A DNA stretch of 64,000 nt, taken from positions 29,114-93,113 of the forward strand of contig JASWJB010000165.1 of assembly GCA_032433595.1 (NCBI GenBank), written 5' to 3'. The DNA comes from Conoideocrella luteorostrata. Lineage: Eukaryota > Ascomycota > Sordariomycetes > Hypocreales > Clavicipitaceae. How positions within the stretch are numbered: the first letter of the stretch is position 1; each line of letters begins with the position of its first letter. Shown here piece after piece: positions 34,248-45,899 of the stretch. Both the position numbers and the translations under genes were made by a program. Under the pieces are notes generated by a model. That model was given only the letters and a program-made list of their open reading frames with translations, was not told where the DNA came from and did no database searches.

Positions 34248-35433
34248 TCACGATTCGTTCGCAGCGTCTTCCACACCATTGCCTCCGGGCCTTCCTTCTG
34301 TGCCTGATCCCAAAAGCGAGGCTACCGTCTCCAAGTTCTCTACTTCACCCTTCGTCAGAGATGGCCCTCCGCCCTGCCACTCTCCACCGCGTACCTCGCC
34401 ATGAGGGCCGAGCTCCAAACCGCCTGAGCGTTCAAGGTACTTGCGCGATGCGCTTTCAACATACTCTGCTCTTTCACGCCGCCATGGCTTGTTTTTCTCT
34501 TTGGCATTGTCGCTCTCAGGAGTAGTCTCAGAAGTCCCCAGCTCGGGAAGCAGGGCTCTTAGAGACAATGACAACGCCCGCAGAGACTGCAATTGGGACA
34601 GAGTGAATTCTGCTGTCGTAGTGATCGGTTTGTCTGTTCCGCCTTGTTCCAAATTTCCCTTATCACGCAGAAACTTCAATGCCTTCCCTTGCCCCTCATC
34701 CGCCGTCGCCGCTTCAGGCTCCTGCTTGATTAGACGGCGCTCGTCGGGAGCCTCCGGTGAGCCCAAAACACCCTGCAGCTTATTTAGAAGCGCCTCATTT
34801 CGTGCTCTTTCGGCCTCCAAAGCCACATGCAGCTTCTGGCTGGCATGGAGCCGCCGTCTGAATTGATTTATACTCCCCATCGTAGCAATGTTAGTGTGAT
34901 TTGACAAGTCCAAGCCCTCATAATGAGATAGCCGTATGAATGGTTGTGTTTTCTTTTCAATGGTCAAAATATTTCGCATTATGTATAGTTCAAAAATATC
35001 AAAGTTCTTATCAATGGCAGCATTAAGCAGAGTTTCCATTTGATGAGTACCGTTTTCTATTTCGAGTTTCGCCACCTCCTCGGCCGATTTCGCGTCATCG
35101 CCATCATCTTTCGACTTGGACGGTTTAAATCCAAGATTCTGAGGGGCAATAGAGAGGAGAAGGCGTTCAACTGAGTCCAGGGCGCGGTCAGCGAGGACGT
35201 TGACGGTGTTGATGATGTCGTCTAGGAGGGACTAGAGGTCGTTGGAGTTTGCGCGTTAGTAAACATGAACCATCTTATAGTTTTTTGGTTTTTTTTTTTT
35301 TGTAAAAAATTGGGGTAAGACCATGTCTTCTTAGATATCTCCTCTTTGGTATTCAAACTTGACCACTTACCACCGGCGGATAACTGAAATGCTCGGTGAG
35401 AAGCTCATAGTCAGATCCGTTAGGAGCAGCCAT
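34248..35433 (-). CDS. MTW1: Kinetochore protein MTW1/Mis12
   Basis: This subunit of the MIND (Mis12) complex links inner and outer kinetochore. Two exons (35433-35371 and 35231-34248) give about 348 residues. Spliced, it starts MAAPNGSDYELLTEHFSYPP followed by VSLLDDIINTVNVLADRAL. LTEH-x-YPP-x-SL-DDIIN is the hallmark of Mis12/Mtw1, and the intron falls inside it. ETLLNAAIDKNFDIFELYIM and RNIL agree with the next conserved block. A coiled-coil stretch follows (INQFRRRLHASQKLHVALEA). The C-terminal third is acidic and low-complexity and extends beyond yeast Mtw1 (about 290 residues). The intron is 137 bases and contains a T-rich run. Confidence 0.92.
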
Positions 35434-35937
35434 GGTGAATCTGTAATAAAGACGGTGGACACGCGACCCAACGCGTTTCGCGCCTTGGACACGCAGTAGA
35501 CAGAGAAGTCAAATCAAATGGTTTGCGGTGGTGAATATATAAGTTGAGTCTTTGCGACATTCTTCAGGTCACATAAGAGCCCGGTTTAAGATGGTCGCAA
35601 TGGGTTGAACGTCATTGCATTCTCGTTCAGCAAGCTCCTTCACGTCCTACCTTTGAATTGCACCCTTAAAATGCAGGTCGTAATTGCCCCACGCTGCTTG
35701 ACAACGGTTTACGTCACCCCACGTCCCCCTTGTCCCTTCGCACTTGTGACACCAATTGATCGAGCTGCTTCTTCCATAATTGTTTAACACATTCCCTCGC
35801 ACCACCACCGTACCGGCTTCCGGGCATCTCCCCAGCTGCAAATTCTCTCTTAGTTTCACAATAAATTGAGCCAAGAAACCGAGAGGCCTTGAAATTCCAA
35901 TGCCCAATACAGCGCCACTTGTGCGTAATCCGTCTCC
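35434..35937. promoter_or_regulatory. Divergent promoter region of MTW1 and the proline-rich gene
   Basis: About 500 bases separate the two divergent start codons and must contain both promoters. I recognise no specific element. Confidence 0.5.
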
Positions 35938-37319
35938 ATGTCCGGGCTCAAGGATAAGGTGAAGAATCGGTTGCCGGAGAAGTCAACTACAGGTCTCTCA
36001 ATCAGAGGCAAGGCCGTACGTACCGTAACGGCTTTCTTATTTCATCATTCCTTCAAACTATGTTTCTCAAAAGGGCCATGCGAGTCAATTGCTATTGTTA
36101 ACAGTGCTTTCAGTCTGGTCTCATGGGTCGCAATAAAGATTCCTCTTCAGACTCCTCAGGTTATGTCGCCCGTCCACTCTCAGATCTTAAAGATCCGGCT
36201 TCTTTCGCCCCGCCGCCCAAGCGGACTGGCTCTGGTCTAGCACCGCCACCTCCTCCCGTATCAGAGAAGCGACAGGTAATTACTAGTCCTTCGAAGTATA
36301 TGGATCCCCGAGCAGACCATGCAGAGCTGCTCCCGAGATACGCCGGTGTGCAAGCTATCAAGGCGGCTCCAGCGATGAGTAGGTCTCAAAACGCGGAGGC
36401 ACAGACTTCTAAACCATATCGTGTGGATACTACTCGACTATCAACACAAAATCTACCCGAACCGCCGGCTAGGAGAGACGGCGCTGACGGAAGAAGTCCA
36501 CCTCCTTACAATGAAGCGACACGGACTGCACCAAATCCAAAGGGTCTTCCACCTAACCTACCCCCTAGATTACCGCCAAGAAACGCTTCTAATTCGCCAA
36601 TAGAAGACGAGAAGAGTGTCTCCGCAGGAGATGCCAGAAATGGCATGCTGAATGACGGTGCTGTCAATAGACTTGGCGCCGCAGGCGTCTTTGTGCCAGG
36701 TTTGAGTATTGGCCGCATAGGAGCAGCAAGCACAAGCTCCTCGAGCCTACCTCCGCACGCGCAGCCTTCGACCGGATCTGGGTCAAAATTTGGAGCGCAA
36801 GTAAATGAGCTTCAAGGTAGATTCTCTAAAATGGGCACTCCATCGACCGCTTCTTCAGCTCCAGAGCCGCCCTCTGAAGGTACGACTTGGGCGCAAAAAC
36901 AAGCAGCTCTCAGGACAGCATCCGGTTTCCACAAGGATCCATCGTCTGTTTCGCTTTCCGACGCCAAAACCGCTGCTAGTACTGCCAACAATTTTCGACA
37001 GCGTCACAGGGACCAAATTACTTCAGGCGTCACCACCGCTAGTAACATGAATCAGAAATACGGGGTTATGGATAAGGTAAGCGCCCTCACGAGCTCACAG
37101 GGTTCACAGTCGCCATCATCCCCACCACCATTGCCAGGACGAGGCCGGCCACATTTAGGTGCCACGTCCGATACTAAACCCGCAGTATCAGACGCGTCAG
37201 GTAAGAAGAAGCCACCGCCTCTTCCTCCCAAAAGGAAACCAGGACTTGCTGCCAATCCTCTTGCCCCAGGTGGAGATGTGCCACCACCCATTCCCATGTC
37301 TACAAGACCAGCGTTTTGA
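35938..37319 (+). CDS. Proline-rich, low-complexity protein (unrecognised)
   Basis: Two exons (35938-36015 and 36114-37319) give about 427 residues. The short first exon (MSGLKDKVKNRLPEKSTTGL) joins SGLMGRNKDSSSDSSGYVAR, then PLSDLKDPASFAPPPKR. The rest is poor in predicted structure and rich in Pro and Ser. It has many SH3- or profilin-type ligands: GLAPPPPPVSEKR, PPNLPPRLPPR, SSPPPLPGRGRP, KKPPPLPPKRKPG and GDVPPPIPMSTRPAF at the end. Such proteins often work at cortical actin patches, with SH3 partners. That role is an inference from composition; a relation to the yeast Aim3/Aim21 group is possible but unproven. Confidence 0.8.
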
Positions 37320-37656
37320 GAGGTTCATCTTCATTCAGATGCTTTCTCATTATTATTCGTTGGCATGTGCAAGACTAAACATGGGCATTCTTTCTGGAAA
37401 TTTGTCTACTACACATACATCAAGCCTGGTTATAGATTCGAGAGTTGCCAAAGAAACATCTCGATAATTTTATAAAAAGAACCAGTTTGGAAAGCCAAAG
37501 GGCGATTTTTCATCTTTATTGGGTTCTTATTCCTGTTCAATATGGCGATGTATGCTAGACACTATAAAAGCGAATTACACTAGCTTTTTGTTTTTCTAAA
37601 TCAAGGCCTTCATACATCAGATCCTCCCATGTAGATTGTTATCGGATTCAAATCGT
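37320..37656. other. Convergent intergenic region
   Basis: About 340 bases between the proline-rich gene (+) and TCTP (-), both ending here. Presumed 3' UTRs; I see nothing else. Confidence 0.55.
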
Positions 37657-38761
37657 CTAAACCTTCATCTCGCTGAGGCCATGCTTCCAGACGATGACAT
37701 AAGGAGTAGTACCGTCTTCACGGTAGTTGAGGAGGACGATACTAAGTGTAAATATTAGTATCTTGAGCCCATAGAGGTGAATTTGAATAACTTCGGGGCA
37801 GTTTAAGAACGGCTTCCTGGGAAGTAAAAAGACGTACAGGCCATCGGGGTTCATGGACTCGCCAGTGTAGAACTCGAAGTCCTTGAAGTTGGGCAGAAGC
37901 TTCTCCTTGACGTAACCCTGAGCACCCTTCTCAAATGCGGTGATGTCCTCAGTAGAGGCACCTCGCCCCTGCATAGCAGACTTGACGGCCTTCATGTAAC
38001 CTGAAGCATTGATATATGTTAGCGACTTATGCAGTGTTACTATGCATCTAGTCGAGGACAAGACGTCTACGCTGTTTCAATTTATGCACATACCTTTCAG
38101 GTAAGTGAGATAACTCTTCTTGTCAAAAGAGGTGGACTGGAGACGGAAAGAGTGGACGATGTTGTTGACCTTGACGGCCGCATCTTCAACACCCTCGTCG
38201 GCCTCCTCAGCGGAAGCGTTGGCACCAGTGTCTGTAGAATGAACTTGTCAGCATGGAGTATACTGAATACCATTGTGCAAATTAACCATGAGAGGAAAAC
38301 GCCACTACTAGCGACGAAGCTGAGTAATAGGTATATGATATATTCACCATCACTTAATGGTAGCGCATCATTATCCCGTAAACCCAGTCCGGCGCTGAGC
38401 GCGACATTTGCTCTGTGGTCGTCATCGCGATTGCGCAGTGGTGGTTGTACGGTAGCACCGATGCCAACGGCAAAATGGTCTCAACATACCAACATTGACA
38501 GCCTGCTCCGTAATCATAGCACAGTCCGCCTCGTATACAATGCCGTCGACCTCCTTTAGGGGATATGAGTCGGAGAGAACCTCATCACCAGTGAGAACGT
38601 CCTATCGAAATTGAGTTAGCAACTGGGTTGCGCATGGATCCAATGTCGATGTTAGAGAGATTGGCCAGGTAGTAAAATCAGAATGCGTTTGACACTCAAC
38701 GACGAGCCGAGAGAGAGATTATGAGTTTGGTTACATGATGACTTGCCTTGTAAATAATCAT
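37657..38761 (-). CDS. Translationally controlled tumour protein homologue (TCTP)
   Basis: This is a small, abundant, conserved cytosolic protein linked to growth, translation and stress (yeast Tma19). Five exons fit: 38761-38747, 38601-38490, 38231-38094, 38000-37838 and 37741-37657, giving 170 residues, the usual size. Spliced segments match the family: [76 protein letters not shown] and [20 protein letters not shown], ending EMKV. Intron 1 starts with GC (AAG/GCAAGT) rather than GT; no GT nearby restores the frame. The remaining introns are GT-AG. The reading without introns is broken, so splicing is required for the whole product. Confidence 0.93.
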
Positions 38762-39873
38762 GATGACGGTTTGGACTCGAGTTCTTGGCAATTATGGGAG
38801 ACTGGATGAGAAGGCAGGAGGGTATTGAGAAGGGAAAAGTAAAAACAAATCGAAGTGGGGATGGTGCAGAAATGTGAATGGAAAATGGCCAAGACGAGGG
38901 GCTCGAAACAGACCCCTCCTCTTCTGTGGCTCCTCCTCTGGTAGTGCCAGGGCCATTCTTGCCTGCACGCGCTGAAAGTGGAAGAGAAAAAAATGACCCC
39001 ACCACATTCTACCCCTCCCCGCACGCCAGACGCTCAAATGTTCAGGTCTTTGATACAGAATTCAAACCTCCATTACCTGGGGCTGCTCGAAAACATGACG
39101 GGAAGCGACAAAGATGAGCGCGTCAGCTGCACCATCGGCGCTGAGTTGAGCATCGAAACAAGAGGGCACCCATCATTTGGCAGGTTCCGAACCACTAAAA
39201 TATCTTGATGGGACATGATCTTTCATATGTAGGCAGCAGGACAGCATCGCTGATACATTTATATATGAAGATGTCGACAAGGACGTCCGTTCGCAGAGTG
39301 CCCTGGTCAAAGGGTGTGTTGAGTAATAGGTGTTTGTTGCATGAAATTCGCAAATGTGTCCCGCAAATTTTGAGAAAATGGGCCGCCGAGCCGACCCGTC
39401 AATATAACAAGAGAACACTAGAAACCCGGATACCGTCCTTTAAAAGAAGGATCCTGAGTGCTCTCGAATGAGATGACGCACGGATGAATAGTTCTGTAGG
39501 GTAGTCTAATTTGGCGAGGATTGCATCACTGATGCTTTGAGTCTCACCGATTGCTGGGACAACCCAGGCGGCCAGAAATGCACACAAGGCTGGCAAGACC
39601 ACACCAAAGTTAAACGAAGGGCTGTCTCATACTCCATAGATGATACGGCTATTCCTGCGGAAGACGCCTATGACTTAAGTAAAGCACTTGTACGGAGTAG
39701 CATCTGGTAAAAAGGAATTTGCATAATCCCATGTGCCGTAGGGCTCCACAATAGTTCAGAGCTGCACCGAAACAAACTTATTTCGGAGTACGAGCTCAAG
39801 TCTTTAGCTACTTCATTATAGCCGAGTAGTAGGTGCAACCTGTGGTGGTACTAGCTGCAGCAATAGCATAGCT

Positions 39874-39891
39874 GTACGGAGTACTCCGTAC
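39874..39891. repeat. Perfect 18-bp palindrome GTACGGAGTACTCCGTAC
   Basis: This is the longest perfect member of the dispersed palindrome family in the window. It sits in intergenic DNA about 1.3 kb before SUR2. Confidence 0.85.
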
Positions 39892-40450
39892 TATAGCCCG
39901 TTTATGACAACTTCATAGGAACCCTTAGCATTCCCAGCAATTTCCCTCCACATAAATAGCACGAGTGCAAGCGAAGATCTCAGCGACCGTGAACAGAACT
40001 CTCTGAGTCCTAGCCAACCGGACCCAATACGAACTCGCGGGCTGACAATAGCATGCATATTGTAGACTGTGATGTGCCATATCTGGTGCGGGTCACGTAT
40101 ACCGGGCCTTCAAGGCTTTACGCGTTGAGCGGTGCTCACGACATGACGGCTAGCTTGACTCGGTGGCCTGCCCAAATATCCTCCCTACATAAATAAGTAT
40201 GGAAGTGGTAGCTAGCATAAGACCCGTTTCTATATTAAAGATTATGCGCACTTCACAGTGTGGAAAGGACAAGCACCACGTCCATATTCCACGCGGGATG
40301 GCGCGGGATTCACAGGAAATGCGACGGGCAACAGTATACGGACAAAATTGGATGCAACTGGCTATCCGAATGAGCTGATAATTCGAATAAACGTCTGACG
40401 TCGGAGATTCTGACAACCGAGATTGATTAGGAAGGGCATGGACGGGCGGG

Positions 40451-40466
40451 TACTCCGTACTCCGCA
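40451..40466. repeat. Tandem TACTCCG motif
   Basis: Two head-to-tail TACTCCG units followed by CA. It is a member of the same dispersed family. Confidence 0.7.
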
Positions 40467-41170
40467 TTCGTTACTAAGGACAAACTACGGATTAAGAGAG
40501 TGACAAAGAGAAGTCGCATGCAATTGACGAGGATGAACAGTATTACTGTTATAACGCGCAGAATACAGTTCATGCTGGGACACACCAAACGAAGAAAAGA
40601 GTATGATCCTGCAAATCAATGACATATTTGACTGCCCGTTTACGGAACACCCATTTTGCCGTCCCCATCAACTGTCTCGCCACCAGCCCACCTGCACTTG
40701 TGCCAGTGTGGCATGGCACGTTCAAGTCTAGCGCCTAGGGGGACCTGTCCCTCGCAAATATCCGAGCCTCCGACTCTCCCGCGCCGCGACGCCATGCTTT
40801 TTTGCCGTCCGCGTTCTTCTGAACTACACTTCGAATTCTACATCCTCATCATCTGCTTTGGCCCTCGCTCCTTGTCTCTACTTTTCTTTCTCTCTACCCA
40901 AGCTCACAATTGCTCATGTACCTGGCGCTCACCGGATTAAAAGCACATTAACCAGCCGTACAGAGCACCCCTAGTCGGCACACTCCACTCCATTCTGATT
41001 AGCTTTTCCAGTCCCTAAGTTTCGCGAGTGTTGACACTCCCTTACTTTCACCTACAAGGTATAATCTCCGCTGCCGGAGTCGCGACAGTACACCACAGGA
41101 TCATCGTGCCAGAGAGCCTCTCGATAAAAACAAGTTCGACGTAGCTCGGGGGAGCAAAGACTACCATATC

Positions 41171-42333
41171 ATGGGGAACAATACCAACCGGCCATCATCA
41201 CTATTCGCAATGGGAAACAATACTCTCTTCGACTCGACTCTGCCGCCGCTACCATCCTATACTCTTGAGCATAGGGGCGATTTCTTTGCGTGGATCTCCG
41301 ACTTCTGGTTGTCCCTCGTCCTGCCTGTAGTCGTCTACTGGGTCATGTCGCTATTCTTCCACATCATCGACACCCTCGATATCTTCCCACAATACCGCCT
41401 TCACACACCCGCAGAAATTTTGCGACGAAACCACGCTTCTCGTTATGAAGTAGCTCGGGACGTCGTCATCCAACAGATCATTCAGGTCGCCACCGGCGCT
41501 TTTCTGACATTGACTGAGCCCCCTGAGGTGATCGGAAAAGCCGAGTACGATATTGCGGTCTGGGCTACAAGACTTCGACTTTCGCAGCGCGCACTACCAG
41601 CTCTACTAAGTCTCCTCGGAGTCAACGCTACAGCCATTTCCAAGAACATGTCCGCGACGCATCCTTTGTTGGCCGGTGCTATCGCAGGAGGCTACTACCC
41701 TTTCCTTTCTGCTGCCGAGTCTGCTGGACCTTCGTTTGCTCCTTGGGAGTTGACGGTTGCCATGGCTATCTATCATGTTCTCATCCCTGGCCTTCAATTC
41801 TTCGTGGCAGTCTTCTTTCTCGATTCATGGCAGTACTTTCTTCATCGGTTGATGCACATGAATCGATGGATGTACAGTGAGTTTTGTGACCCACCCAAAG
41901 ATGTCAGGAACAACAGTTTAACTTGGCGGCTTCCACAGCCACGTTCCACTCCAGGCACCACAGACTTTACGTTCCTTACGCTTACGGCGCTTTATACAAT
42001 CACCCACTGGAGGGCTTCTTGTTGGACACGCTCGGTGCTGGCATTGCGTTCAAGCTCACAGGGATGACGGTCAGACAAGGTACCTGCTTTTTCGCCTGCT
42101 CAACAATTAAAACTGTTGATGATCACTGCGGCTACGCATTTCCTTGGGATCCTCTGCAGCTCATCACCTCTAATAATGCCGCCTATCACGATATCCACCA
42201 CCAAACGTGGGGTATCAAGACCAACTTCTCGCAGCCATTCTTCACCTTTTGGGATTCTATCCTCGGCACTAAATATAAGGGCCCTCGAACCGACAGACTC
42301 GCTGACAAGAAGAGGACGGAGAAAGAAAAATAA
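41171..42333 (+). CDS. SUR2: Sphinganine C4-hydroxylase (SUR2, fatty acid hydroxylase superfamily)
   Basis: This ER membrane di-iron enzyme hydroxylates sphinganine at C4 to make phytosphingosine. Two exons (41171-41876 and 41939-42333) give about 366 residues; ATG 41210 would give 353 and is nearly as good, since the same MGNNT-like start is repeated there. The three histidine boxes are intact: HRLMH (225-229), HSRHH (239-243, directly after the intron) and HDIHH (319-323). The first membrane span is FWLSLVLPVVVYWVMSLFF, followed by HIIDTLDIFPQYRLHTPAEI, typical of Sur2. The C-terminus is Lys-rich, as in ER-retained proteins, but ends KEK and not in a clear KKxx. No neighbour belongs to sphingolipid synthesis. 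Confidence 0.94.
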
Positions 42334-43545
42334 GGCGGCGCCATGACGCCGCTGTGCTGTAAAAGAGTCTTTGCTTTACCTTGCCACGGCATGTTCAATC
42401 AATACTTGCTCTGGGAGCTTCATACGCATATGAGTTATTCATCTCTTCTCTATTGTACTCTTCACGGACTCTACGAAATTTTGAGGAGTGGACTTCTTGG
42501 ATGATGACGCAAGCACAACAGCCGCATACTACTTTAATGTTCTTTCTCATCTCTCTTCTGGTAAGAAGCTGTTCTCATGAGCGACCCGAAGCTTTTACTA
42601 CTTTAATGCTCCATGCATGAGTGGATGATACTAGGCTAGACGAGATAAACCAACCTTTCTGTACATCATTTTTGAACTCATTAAATATTGCCAGCATAGA
42701 AGGACGGAGCTGACAAATCGCTGGCCGGTGTTCTGTGTCAGAGGGGGCTGTTACTCATTAATGAAGTTGCCGGGGTTTTTTATCTGATTCTTTTTTTGTT
42801 CGGTGTTCTTGCGAGTCGGGCAAATTTTTTTCTTTCTTCTTCTGTAACATATACATACGGTACTCAGCTGGTACGGAGCCAGAACTTAGATGAAATCGAA
42901 TTAACCATATTTCATATCTCAAATTTCCGTTATTAATGTATGATTCAGTATAAACATGTCGGCTCAGCCAGGATGAAGCTCTTGTGGAGTGTGATGTGGA
43001 GGGACGGTGGTGCTTTTATAGAGCTAGTTATAGTAAAAATCATGGTCTACGGTTCTGGAGGGATGACATTCTTGTTGTACTTGTTGTACCATGCCACGTT
43101 CTTGATAATCATAGAAATCCGTCACAAGGAGGACGTGAAGGATTCGTGTAGAAATACTCTACATCAGACCGTCCTTAAGAGAGCCTCATCATGAACACTG
43201 ACGTGTCCAGGCTGGTCGCTTCTTGTTGATAAATTATTCTCAATATAACTAAAAGCGGCCGACATCCGAATAACGACTTTAAAATCTGCCGTATGGCGGT
43301 CTGGCAAACTTCGAGTGACATTGGCGATCCTTTACTAAGGCTATCGATTACTCCGTAAAGCTGCGCAAATTATAAAGTTTTCCTTTTCTTTTTCGGTATT
43401 CATGCTCAAAGAACCTGGATCGCGGGGGACAAAATACGTGACCCTTCCCGGTCCACACCTTCACTAAAACCCTTCGATTTGAAGCGGCAACAACTATTGC
43501 ATTTGAGATCAAACTCAAGTAAGAATTATAGAATTAGCTAGCTAA

Positions 43546-43957
43546 TTAGAAGGTCCGAAAGGCGATGCGTTTTTCGCTCGGTGAAATAGCATATTTTAGG
43601 CGTACGGGCATTGATTTTAATTCTTCCTCGAGCTAGATTACGCCGGCGTTCTCCCGCAAGCTCTCACAAGCTTTATTTATTTAAATGCGGCAATTTGCGA
43701 CTCTCTGTATTTACGGCTAGCTAAGCGCTTTCTATTAGTAGTAAATCCGGGCTTTGTAGGTAATTAAAGAAGCGTTACTCCGTGTATACTTTTTTCTTTC
43801 CTCTAGGTTCTAGCTAGATGCTTCTGACTAGGCCCGTGGCCAGACTCGCCCATCTTCCTTGAGAATTAATTTAATGCTTTTACCTAAGATTCCTAGCTTA
43901 ATATAAACTTCATAGACTATGTTAGAGACCTCCTGAGTTATCTGGCGGTTAGAATTC
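43546..43957 (-). pseudogene. Decayed reading frame with RIP-like stops
   Basis: Reading the minus strand from about 43957 gives one frame of about 137 codons with protein-like composition (QITQEVSNIVYEVYIKLGIL, ILKEDGRVWPRA, NLEERKKYTRSNASLITYKA, IQRVANCRI, LKYAISPSEKRIAFRTF). It is broken by about nine stops, all TAG or TAA and none TGA. The surrounding DNA is AT-rich with many CTAG/TTAA tetramers, much like the transposon nest at 16-19 kb. I do not recognise the family. A RIP-inactivated fragment of a repeated gene or mobile element is the most likely reading. Confidence 0.55.
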
Positions 43958-44576
43958 AATGTCCGACGATAGGGTGCTGATCGGTAAGCCTGGAAGGGTC
44001 ACGTTCTTTGTCCCCCCTTGCCTGGGTCGCTTCTGCTCCAGCAACCCAGCTCGTCTACGCTTGTGTTACCCTTCTCCATTTGCCGAGACATTCTTACCGT
44101 ACAATTCTGCTTGTAGCAGTACAGATTTGTGGGTGGATGCGGTCGATCGGTGAACACACGGCGTCCGGTTGCGTTAGCGAAGACCTTGGGACCGCAGTTA
44201 TTGTAACTATATCACAGTACGGAGTAGTCAGCTGCATAATATACCAGGTTAGGATGCGGCTGAGCTGCAGGAAGAATCATGGCACATCCAGCCATGCTCA
44301 CTGCGAGCATTATTTATTATCTGGCGTGGCACGGAGTATTCGGAGCATTATTCCTGGGGACGCAATGGAAGTGTCAATTTTGAGGAAATGGAGATGTGGC
44401 AATGTGAGAAGCGGAACGCTTGCAGATGCATGCGGAGCAAACCAAGCCTCTGGTCTGCACTCGCAACCTGTTTGGCACAATGTGTACAGCATGGCGGTGG
44501 CACCAATTCACTGACGTGGACAAGTCGAACGCAGTTACAGGTCTTGCAGAGACGCACTGCACGGGAGCTGATGGTG

Positions 44577-44592
44577 TACTCCGTACTCCGTA
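44577..44592. repeat. Tandem TACTCCG motif
   Basis: TACTCCGTACTCCGTA, two direct units of the dispersed family. Confidence 0.7.
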
Positions 44593-44907
44593 GGAGTACC
44601 CGCTATGAGTTGGGGGCTGGCTGCATCGAGACGATGAGGTTAGTAATACTGTCAGACGTGATAAGTTGGCTACTTCCAAGGTTTAAGTTGGCAGTTGGTT
44701 GCAGAAGATGCAGCGTGTGTCAATGGTCCTATCTATGCCTTGAACCCGTCACCCGTGCACGGGTTGAACGTAGCCTTTTAGCTTCACAGCTGCGGGCGTG
44801 GAGTTAGAACGGTTTGGGGCTGGTCTGAGACATGCCAAAAAGCTTTTCCGGCTTTGTACTAAACCGACGAATGCGGCACCGCCAAAAATGTGTATACATG
44901 AGTTAAG

Positions 44908-44930
44908 TACGGAGTACTCCGTACTCCGTA
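44908..44930. repeat. Palindrome plus extra direct unit (TACGGAGTACTCCGTA + CTCCGTA)
   Basis: The perfect 16-bp palindrome is followed without a gap by another CTCCGTA unit, so palindromic and tandem forms of the motif coexist at one site. Confidence 0.85.
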
Positions 44931-45883
44931 CTGCAAATGCTCATGCCGACACGCGTAATAATGCTGCAACATGTCTCGCAGCCATGCTGTGTTCTCACTG
45001 TCTGGGAAAGACTACTGAGTAAGCATGGGCGGGAATGCTAAAAGTTTTGTGACGATACTCTGACAATGCAAGATGGATGAGATAGCCAATGCAGTTGTGA
45101 GAGCAATCTCATGGCAGAGACCTGTGATTGGGTCACCGCTGCACTCAGAACTTGGTAGGCGGTCTCATTGAGTGGACGGCGGCCCGTCTCCGTAGTACCC
45201 TGATGTTCACTCTGCATGCGTACTATGTTCCCCGACGTTGTGCTTGAGTCTCCCACATACGCACTTGGGAAGGAGTATGTCTATAGTAATTAACATAGCG
45301 TGCTGCAGCATTCATTATCGAGACTGTTATGCGGAGTACGGAGTACTCCATATGCCTTTCCTTGAAGCTGTCCTCACATTCCCAATTATTGTACTCCATA
45401 CGGCGGACGGAGTGGTATCATGTTGCTATTATCGACTGGGCTGGGTTGCTGGCCCAGGCAATAAGTAGTCAGTGAAGCAACCCTGTTTTGGCGTCAATAG
45501 TACTAGTACCACTCGGGACGTAGTAGTGCACACAACGAAGCGCCATGGCCAATCAAAGGCAATATGTAAGCCAATCAAGTCGTCACTATATTTTGGCTGG
45601 TACGCCTGCCAGGGGTAAGGACATGCTAGTGATAGATGAGGGAGAGGGCCGGGCGCGCCCAGAGCGTTCCCCAATTTGGTGCCTTTGACAGAATATGGAT
45701 GTCTATCAAGGCCGTCAAAGCCACAAGCGACAGGGATGGTGGCGGAAATGGGTCTTGACTGGCACGCTCCTGACAGATTAATCGAGACATCGAGGCCCGC
45801 CAATGCACTCTGCCTCTGCCCTGGATGTTTCGATTAATTTGTCAACGCCTTGCTTGACTAGCCAGCTGAAAGCTTCCGTATTG

Positions 45884-45899
45884 TACTCCGTACTCCGTA
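45884..45899. repeat. Tandem TACTCCG motif
   Basis: TACTCCGTACTCCGTA, the same form as at 44577. Confidence 0.7.

Larger units (their letters stand above)
38762..41170. other. Intergenic region between TCTP and SUR2
   Basis: About 2.4 kb between divergent genes, with no supported coding region. It holds copies of the TACGGAGTA family near 39689, 39785, 39874 and 40451. The open frames (for example 38029-38559 and 40150-40467) overlap real introns or lack any feature. The DNA just before 41171 is the likely SUR2 leader. Confidence 0.55.

Noticed and set aside
38029..38559. 176-codon plus-strand frame
   Set aside because: Lies antisense over TCTP exons and introns, which have clear family matches.
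44008..44807. Overlapping plus-strand frames of 168 and 139 codons
   Set aside because: No domains, overlap each other and contain dispersed motifs; no plausible splice model.
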